Source: Planctomycetota bacterium
GTDB taxonomy: Bacteria; Planctomycetota; PLA2; JAEUHO01
Direction of reading: 5' to 3'
Length of the DNA: 8,966 nucleotides
Assembly: GCA_026647295.1 (NCBI GenBank)
Contig: JAPKHB010000145.1
Location: forward strand, 1 to 8,966
Numbering within the stretch: position 1 is the first letter of the stretch; every line of letters starts with the position of its first letter. The position numbers were made by a program, and so were the translations under genes. Positions 1 to 6,518 of this stretch are shown here, one piece after another. The notes under the pieces are model-generated. The model was not told the DNA's origin and made no database searches. It worked only from the letters and a program-made list of their open reading frames with translations.

Positions 1-2
1 AG

Positions 3-662
3 GAGAAGCGCCACAACCCGCGGCTGGCCGGCAAGACCGAGGAGGAGTTCGTCGCGATCATGGCGGCGCTCGGGCTGCCGCCGCCGAAGAAGCTGGCGCA
101 GGCGGTCGAGGCCAACCGCGCCTGCGGCACGGTGCCCGCGAGCTACCGCGACATCGACCCGGCGACGCTCGCCGAGATCCGCGACGCGGTGGCCCTCGTC
201 GACGTGCGCGAGCCCCACGAGTTCACCGGCGAGCTCGGCCACGTGCCGGGCAGCCGCCTCGTGCCGCTGGCGACCGTGCTCGACGCCGCGCGCGACTGGC
301 CGCGCGACCACGACCTCGTCCTCATCTGCCGCTCGGGCAACCGCTCGGGCCGCGCCGCGCAGGCGCTGGCCTCTGTATTTCGGGGTCGGGCTCGCCCTGA
401 CGATGATCTCCCTGGTGCTCGAGGAGCGGGTGCTCGCGCTGCATCCCGGCCCGCTACGCCCGGGCTGGGTCGAGGCGTTGCGGCTCTTCGTCCTCGCCTT
501 CCCGTGGCTCGTTGCGGCCTTGCTCCTCTGCGTCCGAGCCCGCGGGCATCGACGGACGCACTGGTGGGCCTACAGTTGCGGCGCCGCGTTGCCGTGGGTC
601 CTGTTGCTTGGCCTGCTCTTTGGGCCCTCCCTCGCCGAATACGCGGGTCGGCGGGACTTTGA
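3..662 (+). CDS. Persulfide dioxygenase-rhodanese fusion, C-terminal fragment; truncated rhodanese with a non-native tail
   Basis: The frame is open from the window edge. Residues 1-42 (from position 3) match the C-terminal end of ETHE1-type persulfide dioxygenases: NPRL, then EEFVAIM, a LPPPKK stretch, and a final AN-x-x-CG. A rhodanese domain follows (about 49-115), with VDVREPHEF and the active-site loop CRSGNRS; the sulfur-carrying cysteine is residue 109 (codon 327-329). Known fusions of this kind oxidise glutathione persulfide to sulfite and move sulfane sulfur through the rhodanese. The metallo-beta-lactamase core lies upstream of the window. Rhodanese homology ends near nt 372, just after AAQALA; the usual following strand and GGM/GGI-x-AW helix are missing. 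The remaining ~97 residues to the TGA at 660-662 are Arg/Pro/Ala-rich and are the off-frame reading of the next gene, so the protein is probably a broken or chimeric product. The family call is firm; functionality is doubtful. Confidence 0.72.
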   Translation, partial: EKRHNPRLAGKTEEEFVAIMAALGLPPPKKLAQAVEANRACGTVPASYRDIDPATLAEIRDAVALVDVREPHEFTGELGHVPGSRLVPLATVLDAARDWPRDHDLVLICRSGNRSGRAAQALASVFRGRARPDDDLPGARGAGARAASRPATPGLGRGVAALRPRLPVARCGLAPLRPSPRASTDALVGLQLRRRVAVGPVAWPALWALPRRIRGSAGL

Positions 663-972
663 CTCGAAGGCGTGGAAGGCCGCCGCCTCCATCCCCAACG
701 AGCGAGCCCCGACCAAGGTTCGCCTCAAGATGATCGACGACCTGATCGCATCCGGGCGACTGGACAACCAGCACCGCAGCGCCGTAGTCGAGTTGCTCGG
801 CCCTGACGACAGCGCCAACGGAACCGGCCACGGAGCGGGGTACTTCTCGGGCTGGGACGCGGTCTACTGGTTGGGGCCCCAACGGGGGCCCTTCAGGATC
901 GACTCCGAATGGCTCGTGATCCGCTACGGCCCCGATGGCCGCGTGCGCGAGTACCGGGTCGTCACCGACTGA
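403..972 (+). CDS. Membrane protein with C-terminal BamE-like domain, N-terminus missing
   Basis: The first in-frame ATG is at 403, but it has no Shine-Dalgarno and sits inside a hydrophobic run that already begins upstream in the same frame (LYFGVGLALT before the Met). The real N-terminus has therefore probably been lost at the junction near 372. From the ATG, two further helices are seen at about residues 23-45 and 57-77. A soluble domain of about 110 residues follows. It contains VRLKMIDDLIASG, then a VVELLGPDD turn, YWLGP, and DSEWLVIRYGPDGRVREYRVV. This order (helix, LG-x-PD, Tyr-Leu-Gly, then strands ending in a G-x-V-x-x-x-x-V hairpin) resembles BamE/SmpA-like small folds; that is inference from pattern, not a family assignment. 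Base composition is slightly less GC-extreme than the flanking genes. It converges with the gene ending at 984, 11 bp away. Function unknown. Confidence 0.7.
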   Translation: MISLVLEERVLALHPGPLRPGWVEALRLFVLAFPWLVAALLLCVRARGHRRTHWWAYSCGAALPWVLLLGLLFGPSLAEYAGRRDFDSKAWKAAASIPNERAPTKVRLKMIDDLIASGRLDNQHRSAVVELLGPDDSANGTGHGAGYFSGWDAVYWLGPQRGPFRIDSEWLVIRYGPDGRVREYRVVTD

Positions 973-983
973 TCCCTGGCGCG

Positions 984-3086
984 TCAGTCGTGGCGAGGGC
1001 GCACCACCGCTCGGCGGGCCTTGTCGCCGAGCGCTGCCCAAGGAACGTCCACGGTGGCCTTCGTGCGTCCCCCGGCACTCACGCGCGACGGGTTGAAGAA
1101 CGCGGTCGTGACGAACAATTCGATCTCGTCCGCGTCGTAGTACGCGACGTAGAAGGCGTTGCTGCCGGACTGCTTGTCGACGAGGGCCTCGAGGATCCAG
1201 CTGTGGCGCCCCGCGCCAGCGTCCGTCTCCGCCTTGACCACCCTCCAGCCGTCGGCGGTGACCGCCGACATGTCGTAGACGATGTCGCGCGGCGAGGGCG
1301 CGGGGCCCGGCGCCGGCCCCGGGGTGGGGACCGGCGCGGTGGGAGTGGGCCCGGGCGTCGCGCCCGGGGCCGGGGCCGGCCGCGGCGCTTCGGGGCGGCC
1401 CGGAAGGGTGTTGGTGATCCCCCAACGCTGCAGGATGTCGGCCGGAAGCTCTTCGAGCTCGGGGGTGCGGATCTCCGCCTCCCACATCTCCTGCACGGGG
1501 ACGAGCATGTACCGCCCCCCGCGGCGCGCCTCGCCGAACTGCTTGGTCCCGATAGCCAGGACATCCTCGAAGGGCATGAAGTTGCCCGCCAGCCCGCCGC
1601 CCACCCCGGTGGACTCGACGGCGACGATCTTGCCCCCCGGGAGGATCACCGCGGGGAAGCAGTGGCCGTCGATCAGGACCAGCATCGGGTTCAACCCGAC
1701 CGCGTTGAGCATCGAGGCGTAGAGAATCGCAAGGTCGATGCAGGTGCCGGACCGGTTCTTGATCACGTCACGGGGGAAGCGCACGGTCTGCACGACGCTC
1801 GCGTCGAACGACTTCCCCCGGTCGCGCACCGTGGCAGGGGGCGACTGGTAGGTGATGTTGTTGATGAGCATCAACTCGTAGCAGTGACGCATGGCCTTGA
1901 GCGCGTTCTCGTCGCTCGTCGAGGCCGCGACGCCCCCCGCGTTCTTGTTCGCCATCGCGCCGAACTGGTTGACGACCCCGTCGTTGCGGCTCACCCACGC
2001 GGCGAGGAGCGGGCCGTTGCGGATCATCTCCTCGAACGAGCCGAACTGGCTCTCCTCGCCGAGGTCGCTGAACGCGAAGTTGTTCACGCCCAGCAACGTG
2101 ATCCGCCCGGCGTCGTCGTCCTCACGCTGACGGCCCGTCTCGTCCGTCCAGGTCCACTTCACGAGCAGATTCGCCTTCGTGTCGTCGCGCAGACGCGCGA
2201 TCGACGGCTGGATGACGGGGTAGTAGACGCTCACGATCGTCTGGCCGGGGAGCAACTCGGGGAACTTCTCGGCCGCACTCCACTCCGCTGTGTAGTCCTC
2301 GAGTTTCCATCGCACCCGCAGATCCGTGACCCGGCCGGGTCCCGCGTTGCGCAGCACGACGCGGCCGACCCACGGCGTCGCGACATCCGCGCCGAACACG
2401 ATCTCACTCCCATCGACCAGCGGCACGCGTCGGGCGGAGAATCCCTTGGCGACGGTGTAGACCTTGTACGCGGCCGAGATCACGCGGGGAGCGCACTCGA
2501 TCCGTCCCGTGAGCGCGGCCCCACCCGCCGGCGCCGGGGACGTGGGCAGCCTCCAGCGCAACCGCCGTTCCTTCGGGTCCCACGCGGGATGGGTCGCGCC
2601 CTCCGGCAGCACGACGCGCATCACTCCCGCGTACGCATGGTCGCCGTCGAGCCGGCCGCGCACCGTGAAGTGCCACACACGCTCGCCCTCCGCGGCGTCG
2701 CCCTCGACGTACGCGGGACCGAGTTCGGCCTCCCACGCCCCGCCCCCACGATGGCGCCCGAAGCCTCGCAACGTCCCCTGGGCGCGAAGGAGGGGCGCCG
2801 AGTCGACGTACCAGACGATCGGGCGCCCCTCGGTCACGTAGTCGGGCCGCGACGGGCACAACCGGGCGAAGAACCGCAGCGGATCGGGGCTCTGCGCCTT
2901 CGCGTCGGCCATCTCGGCGTCCGGGAAGCGAACCTCCGCGTCCAGCGTCGCGTCGCCGGTCGGCCCGAGGGTCAGGGTCCCCCGCAGGGCGCGGTGTCCC
3001 GGAGCCGGGTCTTCGTCCGCGCCCTGGGCCATGGGGGCGAGGCAGAGGACGCAAAGCAGGATCAGCCCGGACGTTCTGACAGGCAT
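984..3086 (-). CDS. Secreted transglutaminase-like (papain-fold) protein, 700 aa
   Basis: The ATG at 3086 is chosen because it gives a signal peptide (MPVRTSGLILLCVLCLAPMAQG, cleavage near residue 22) and has AGGAGAG eight bases upstream; an ATG at 3293 stays in frame but adds only Arg/Pro/Ser-rich sequence. Residues 23-200 are unrecognised. Residues about 205-345 look like a beta-rich domain leading into the catalytic part. The transglutaminase-like core spans about 390-535: SGTCIDLAILYASML with Cys449, IDGHCFPAV with His475, and VAVESTGV, where Glu491 takes the place usually held by the third catalytic Asp. This core resembles the transglutaminase-like domains found in DUF4011-type proteins. 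Residues 562-599 are a Pro/Ala/Gly/Thr linker, followed by a ~100-residue C-terminal beta-rich domain. It could be a peptidase, an amidase or an inactive binding domain. Substrate unknown. It lies alone downstream of a 449-bp gap, so it is probably transcribed separately. Confidence 0.88.
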   Translation of the reverse strand: MPVRTSGLILLCVLCLAPMAQGADEDPAPGHRALRGTLTLGPTGDATLDAEVRFPDAEMADAKAQSPDPLRFFARLCPSRPDYVTEGRPIVWYVDSAPLLRAQGTLRGFGRHRGGGAWEAELGPAYVEGDAAEGERVWHFTVRGRLDGDHAYAGVMRVVLPEGATHPAWDPKERRLRWRLPTSPAPAGGAALTGRIECAPRVISAAYKVYTVAKGFSARRVPLVDGSEIVFGADVATPWVGRVVLRNAGPGRVTDLRVRWKLEDYTAEWSAAEKFPELLPGQTIVSVYYPVIQPSIARLRDDTKANLLVKWTWTDETGRQREDDDAGRITLLGVNNFAFSDLGEESQFGSFEEMIRNGPLLAAWVSRNDGVVNQFGAMANKNAGGVAASTSDENALKAMRHCYELMLINNITYQSPPATVRDRGKSFDASVVQTVRFPRDVIKNRSGTCIDLAILYASMLNAVGLNPMLVLIDGHCFPAVILPGGKIVAVESTGVGGGLAGNFMPFEDVLAIGTKQFGEARRGGRYMLVPVQEMWEAEIRTPELEELPADILQRWGITNTLPGRPEAPRPAPAPGATPGPTPTAPVPTPGPAPGPAPSPRDIVYDMSAVTADGWRVVKAETDAGAGRHSWILEALVDKQSGSNAFYVAYYDADEIELFVTTAFFNPSRVSAGGRTKATVDVPWAALGDKARRAVVRPRHD

Positions 3087-3094
3087 GCGCGGTG

Positions 3095-3101
3095 CTCTCC
3101 T
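3095..3101 (-). promoter_or_regulatory. Ribosome binding site of the transglutaminase-like gene
   Basis: On the minus strand AGGAGAG lies 8 bases before the ATG at 3086. It decides the start in favour of the signal-peptide Met over the upstream in-frame ATG at 3293, which has no such site. Confidence 0.75.
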
Positions 3102-3292
3102 AGGTGACGAAGCCCGTGGAACCGAAGCCGATCCACACGACGGGCGCCCCCCCGATGACAGCGACGGGGTGCTCGGATGCCCTCCGATCGGCGCCCGACT
3201 CCCAGGCCGAGCCCGGGCGACCAGGGCGAGTCGCGCGGACTCTACCGGGGGGCAACGACGCGCGCCAGCGCGGGGAGACCGATCAGGGAACA

Positions 3293-3503
3293 TACCGAGC
3301 GCGGCTCGTTTCCGTCACCCTGCGGTCCGACCGCCCGCGGGCGGGGCCGGCGCCGCTCCAGGCGCCCGTCGCGCGGGGCCCCAGGACACCCCACCGCGCG
3401 CCGCCTTGGAGGCCGCGGCGGCCGTCCGCCCTCCTGCGAGCCTCGGGCGCCCCGCCCCGGGCCGGGACGCGGAGCGCGTGACGGTTGCGAGCCGCGCTCG
3501 GTA
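3293..3503. repeat. 211-bp fold-back element with 26-bp inverted ends
   Basis: The plus strand at 3478-3503 reads GTGACGG, three bases, then CGAGCCGCGCTCGGTA. The minus strand at 3318-3293 reads the same, differing only in the three central bases (TTG versus AAA), so 23 of 26 match and 16 are contiguous. Each copy contains the dyad CGAGC-CGC-GCTCG. Moving inward, 12 unmatched bases are followed, in the same register and without gaps, by another 17-bp block with 14 matches (3331-3347 against 3465-3449), so the whole can fold on itself. No flanking target duplication was found and no coding capacity is seen. Its right end is 32 bp beyond the stop of the lipoprotein gene. It could be a MITE-like or REP/BIME-like element, a 3' RNA structure, or a pair of operator/promoter sites. 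Confidence 0.6.
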
Positions 3504-3524
3504 CGCTCTGGGCCGGGACGCGGA
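3459..3524 (+). repeat. 15-bp direct repeat flanking the right arm of the fold-back
   Basis: GGGCCGGGACGCGGA occurs at 3459-3473 and again at 3510-3524, offset by 51 bp, with the right inverted arm between them. A shortened version (GGCCGGGACGC) also occurs inside the lipoprotein gene near 4240, so part of this similarity may come from GC-rich composition. Confidence 0.45.
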
Positions 3525-3535
3525 AAGCGGCGGCG

Positions 3536-4642
3536 TCAGTCGTCGCGCGGGGCGGGGTCGTCCTCCGGCTCTTCTGCCAGTTCGTCCTCCTCGGGCGTGC
3601 CCGGGAGGCCGAGGAGAAGGGGGTCGTTCGTGGTGCCGAAGTAGCCGGAGCGGGGGCCCAAGGGGGCGAGGGCCCGCGGGGGCGGTCGCGCGGGGGCGGA
3701 GGCGGTCAGGCGCCAGCCAAACGCCGCAGCCGGGAGCGTGCGTGCGATCAGCGCCGCGGGATCCTCGGGCTGCGGCGTGTACTCCGGCGCACGGAAGGTG
3801 AGGTTCTGCGCCCCGGCCAGGAAGGCGGCCTCCAGGCCCTGGATCGCCACGCTGAAGGGGGCGTCGGAGGGGAGGCGCAGCGATACGGCCAGCACCTGCT
3901 CGGCCCGTTCCAGGCGCGAGAGCAGGTCCCGGGCCAGCGCCTCGGCCGTGCGCGGCGGCGCCTCGGGCATGGCCGCAAGGCGCACGGTGCGCAGGTCGAT
4001 GCGCGCCTCCTTCCACGGTCCACACGATGCGTCCACGGGCAGGAACACCGCCAGCGCGCCCGGCTCGCCCTCCGGCCCGCCCTGCACGGCGAAGAAGGCG
4101 CGCGCAAGCGCGACTCGTTCGTCGGCGAGCCCGGCGAGCAGGCGCACGACGAATCCCCAGGGCGCCCGGTGATCCACCCGGAGCAGGACGTCGGCGTTGC
4201 GCACCCCGACGCCGGGCGTCAGCGGCTCGCTGGGGCGGGGGCCGGGACGCAGGCTGGCGAGGGCGTCGGCGAGCGAGGGCGGCGGATCGACCATCGGCTC
4301 CCGGGCCGGCAGCGGATCGCCCTCCTCGACGATCTCCTGCTCCGGGATCTGCGTCTCCTCCTCCTCTTCCGTCTCGTCCGGGACCCAGCCCGGCGGCCGG
4401 CTGGCCCGGTCGAGGTGATCGACCAGTTCGTCGAAGGTGGCCACCGCCCCGTTCACGTGAAGGGCCCCGTCAAGGCCAAGGTCGACCGTCACGCGCCCGG
4501 CGGCTGGCGGTACCGCGCCCCAGAGCGAGACGCGCGGAAGTTCGAGGCCGGGGGGCGCAAGGGGCTCCTGGACCTCAGGGCCCGGCCGGGGGTCGCCGCA
4601 GGCCCCGAGGAACACCGCCGAGAGGGTCGCGAGGAAGCGCAT
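3536..4642 (-). CDS. Lipoprotein with ExbD/TolR-like periplasmic folds, 368 aa
   Basis: The ATG at 4642 begins a lipoprotein signal with lipobox LGAC (Cys15); a GTG one codon earlier (4645) is an equal alternative. No clear Shine-Dalgarno is seen, so translation may be coupled to the gene ending 36 bp upstream. Residues about 49-80 (RVTVDLGLDGALHVNGAV, then a FDELVDHL helix) match the strand-hairpin-helix start of the ExbD/TolR periplasmic domain. A ~70-residue insert follows, including a strongly acidic stretch near 90-108. Residues 149-188 (ADVLLRVDHRAPWG, helix, FFAVQ) complete the fold. A second, more diverged copy seems to lie at about 213-288 (RLPSDAPFSVAIQGLEAAF, then LTFRAPEY). Canonical ExbD has an N-terminal helix with a proton-path Asp; here that is replaced by lipidation, so it cannot be an ordinary energy-transducing ExbD. 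The C-terminus is acidic. Role unknown, probably cell-envelope. Confidence 0.82.
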   Translation of the reverse strand: MRFLATLSAVFLGACGDPRPGPEVQEPLAPPGLELPRVSLWGAVPPAAGRVTVDLGLDGALHVNGAVATFDELVDHLDRASRPPGWVPDETEEEEETQIPEQEIVEEGDPLPAREPMVDPPPSLADALASLRPGPRPSEPLTPGVGVRNADVLLRVDHRAPWGFVVRLLAGLADERVALARAFFAVQGGPEGEPGALAVFLPVDASCGPWKEARIDLRTVRLAAMPEAPPRTAEALARDLLSRLERAEQVLAVSLRLPSDAPFSVAIQGLEAAFLAGAQNLTFRAPEYTPQPEDPAALIARTLPAAAFGWRLTASAPARPPPRALAPLGPRSGYFGTTNDPLLLGLPGTPEEDELAEEPEDDPAPRDD

Positions 4643-4678
4643 CACGCCATCAGCGTACGGGGACGCGGCGGCGGACGC

Positions 4679-6511
4679 CTACCGGCCCACGCGGATCGCC
4701 AGCGGGGTCAGCCGACCGGCGCGCGCCGTGCCGATGGCGTCGGCGAGGCGCACGCCGCCCAGGTACACCTGGAAGCGGTGCTCGCCCGCGGGGAAGGGGC
4801 CGAGCACGACGCCGGGTGCGACGGACACCTCCCGGTACCACTCGCGCACGTTGCCCGGGACGCCGTCGTCGAGGTCCAGGGTGGGCAGCAACCGGCCGTC
4901 GGGGGCGCGCAGCATGAGGCGCCCGAGCGAACGATCCGGAACCACGTCCGGCACCAACACGAAGATGCCCGCCGGGAGCAGCGCGAGGTCGACCTCGCCC
5001 CGCTCGGGGAGCAGGACCGTGCCGCTGGCGAGGTAGGGCGGGGCGCAGGCCCAAAGGCGCCGGTAGCGCTCCTGGCTGTCCTCCAGCCGCGGCGGGCCGG
5101 CTTCCAAGTCCCCGACCCGCACGGTGGCCGTGCCCCACGCGGGCGGCGCGGATCCCTGGGAAGCGCGCTCGATGCCGAGTTGCACCTCGCCGGATTGAAG
5201 GCCCGAGACGCGCAGCACGAGGTCGGTGCGCAGGTCCCCCGACTCCGGGGTGCCGCGGCCGGAGGGGTCGAAGTCGGGAAGGGGGCGGAACTCGAGTTCC
5301 ACCCGGTTGCGGGCCCCGGGCGCAACCGTGAACGGCATGCGACGCGAGTCGAAGGCGAGGCCCACGCCGACCTCCACCTCGTAGTCACCGGCGGCGAGCC
5401 CGAGCACCAGGGTCTCGTGCGCGAAGGTTCCGTCCGGGCGCAGGAAGGTGGAGAGGTACTCGTCGGCCTCCGCGCCCCGACCGGCGGGGCGCACGCGCGC
5501 CGCGGCCCAGAGCGGGGTCTTCAGCCGGGCGATCCAGGACGCGGACGGGTCCTCACGGAATCGGAGGGGAAACTCCACCCGTTCCAAGGCCTCGGGGTGG
5601 AGCAACACCTCCTCGCCGGCGCGGACGAGGTCGCGTTCGGGTCGGAAGCGCACGCGCGGGGGCTCCGGAGCCTGGCCCCGGACCCGCGGATGATGGACCT
5701 GGATCCGCCACGGGGGCCCCACCTCGAGCGGCGGCGTAGACGCCACTCCTGCGGCGTCCAGTTCGAGCCCGACGTGCACGCCCCGCCGCTCGCCCCGCCC
5801 CGGGAGACTGCGCGCGGCCACGCCCTCGGGGGGCCCGACCGAAACCCGCACGCCTTCGGCCCCGGGCCCGACCGCGCGCACCTTGACCGGGGCGACCCGC
5901 AGGAGCGCAAGTTCGACCGGGCCCGGCGCCGGAACGAGGACGTCCCGGGTGAGGACATGACCGTAGGCGCAGGCAAAGCCCAGGTCGTAACGTCCGGTCG
6001 CCGGCAGGTGGAACTCCAGTTCCTGCGTGCCCGGCGCGACGCCGACGCGGGGGACCTGCCAGTCCTCATCGGTTCCCGCGCGGCCGCCGGGCAGGGCGTA
6101 GACGCAGTTGTCGTTGTCGACGAGCCACTCGGCGGGGATCCCGACCAGGCGCACGCGCACGCTCGCCCCCGCGCCCGGGAGCGTGGGCAGCGGCTCCGGG
6201 CCCACAACGGCTTCCGCGCCCGTCACGTCGGCCGCGGGGGAGGGTGCCGGCCCGGGGTGGGTGGCCGGCGCGGGGGCGCCGGCGGGCTCCACTCCCTCCA
6301 GGGCCGGGCCCTCCAGGGGCGCGGACGCGACGGACCCGGCGCGCGGGCGGGCGGGCCCCTCGGCCACGCCGCGCGGCGGGCCGTCCGGGCTCGCCGTCAG
6401 CCAGAAGACGAGCGCCGCGGCGCAAAGGACCAGGAGCAGGGGTCCGAGCCCTGGGCGTAGCCGCGCGCGGGCCCGCGCGAAGGCGCCGGGTGCGCCAGGG
6501 GACCCGGACAC
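4679..6511 (-). CDS. Membrane-anchored multidomain beta-sandwich protein, 610 aa
   Basis: The start is taken as GTG 6511, 7 bp after the stop of the upstream gene, with AAGGG about 11 bases ahead; a TTG at 6562 would add 17 residues and overlap that gene by 44 bp. One helix at about residues 22-40 is preceded by an Arg-rich segment, giving an N-in anchored topology. Residues 41-115 form a Pro/Ala/Gly linker. The rest is predicted beta-rich. Four short motifs of the type [LF]-[PA]-A-G-x-[YFH]-x-[VLF] recur (LPATGRYDL at 169-177, LAAGDYEV at 372-379, LPAGIFVL at 512-519, FPAGEHRF at 573-580), as in carboxypeptidase-regulatory-like or PEGA-like sandwich repeats. No catalytic motif is visible. 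It sits in the middle of the probable three-gene operon. It may be a structural or binding protein projecting from the membrane; function unknown. Confidence 0.82.
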   Translation of the reverse strand: MSGSPGAPGAFARARARLRPGLGPLLLVLCAAALVFWLTASPDGPPRGVAEGPARPRAGSVASAPLEGPALEGVEPAGAPAPATHPGPAPSPAADVTGAEAVVGPEPLPTLPGAGASVRVRLVGIPAEWLVDNDNCVYALPGGRAGTDEDWQVPRVGVAPGTQELEFHLPATGRYDLGFACAYGHVLTRDVLVPAPGPVELALLRVAPVKVRAVGPGAEGVRVSVGPPEGVAARSLPGRGERRGVHVGLELDAAGVASTPPLEVGPPWRIQVHHPRVRGQAPEPPRVRFRPERDLVRAGEEVLLHPEALERVEFPLRFREDPSASWIARLKTPLWAAARVRPAGRGAEADEYLSTFLRPDGTFAHETLVLGLAAGDYEVEVGVGLAFDSRRMPFTVAPGARNRVELEFRPLPDFDPSGRGTPESGDLRTDLVLRVSGLQSGEVQLGIERASQGSAPPAWGTATVRVGDLEAGPPRLEDSQERYRRLWACAPPYLASGTVLLPERGEVDLALLPAGIFVLVPDVVPDRSLGRLMLRAPDGRLLPTLDLDDGVPGNVREWYREVSVAPGVVLGPFPAGEHRFQVYLGGVRLADAIGTARAGRLTPLAIRVGR

Positions 6512-6518
6512 CCGCCGA

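Larger units (their letters stand above)
3087..3535. other. Gene-free 449-bp intergenic region
   Basis: This lies between the start of the transglutaminase-like gene and the stop of the ExbD-like lipoprotein gene, both on the minus strand. Open frames cross it on both strands, but their translations are Arg/Gly/Pro/Ala-rich, without hydrophobic segments, motifs or ribosome sites. It contains the fold-back element at 3293-3503, a 14-bp perfect palindrome CCGCCCGCGGGCGG at 3331-3344, and a 15-bp direct repeat. The 200 bp nearest the downstream gene (3087-3292) should hold that gene's promoter. No convincing -35/-10 pair was found there; TAGAGT (minus strand, 3244-3239) is a weak -10-like hexamer without a matching -35. 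Confidence 0.7.

Noticed and set aside
972..984. A bidirectional terminator between the convergent genes
   Set aside because: Only 11 bp separate the two stop codons and no stem-loop with a T-run is visible there.
1290..1403. G/C-only low-complexity tract resembling a tandem repeat
   Set aside because: It is the Pro/Ala/Gly/Thr linker (residues 562-599) of the transglutaminase-like protein; the repetition follows from codon use.
909..3107. A 732-codon plus-strand open frame opposite the transglutaminase-like gene
   Set aside because: Same composition problem. The minus-strand reading has a signal peptide, a ribosome site and a catalytic Cys-His motif pair.
3087..3292. In-frame N-terminal extension of the transglutaminase-like gene to an ATG at 3293
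   Set aside because: It would bury a good signal peptide behind 69 Arg/Pro/Ser-rich residues and ignore the AGGAGAG site at 3095-3101.
3485..6460. A 991-codon plus-strand open frame across three minus-strand genes
   Set aside because: Its translation is Arg/Gly/Ala/Glu/His-rich without hydrophobic segments or motifs. The opposite strand encodes a lipobox, a membrane anchor and ordered domains. Long antisense frames are expected at this GC content.
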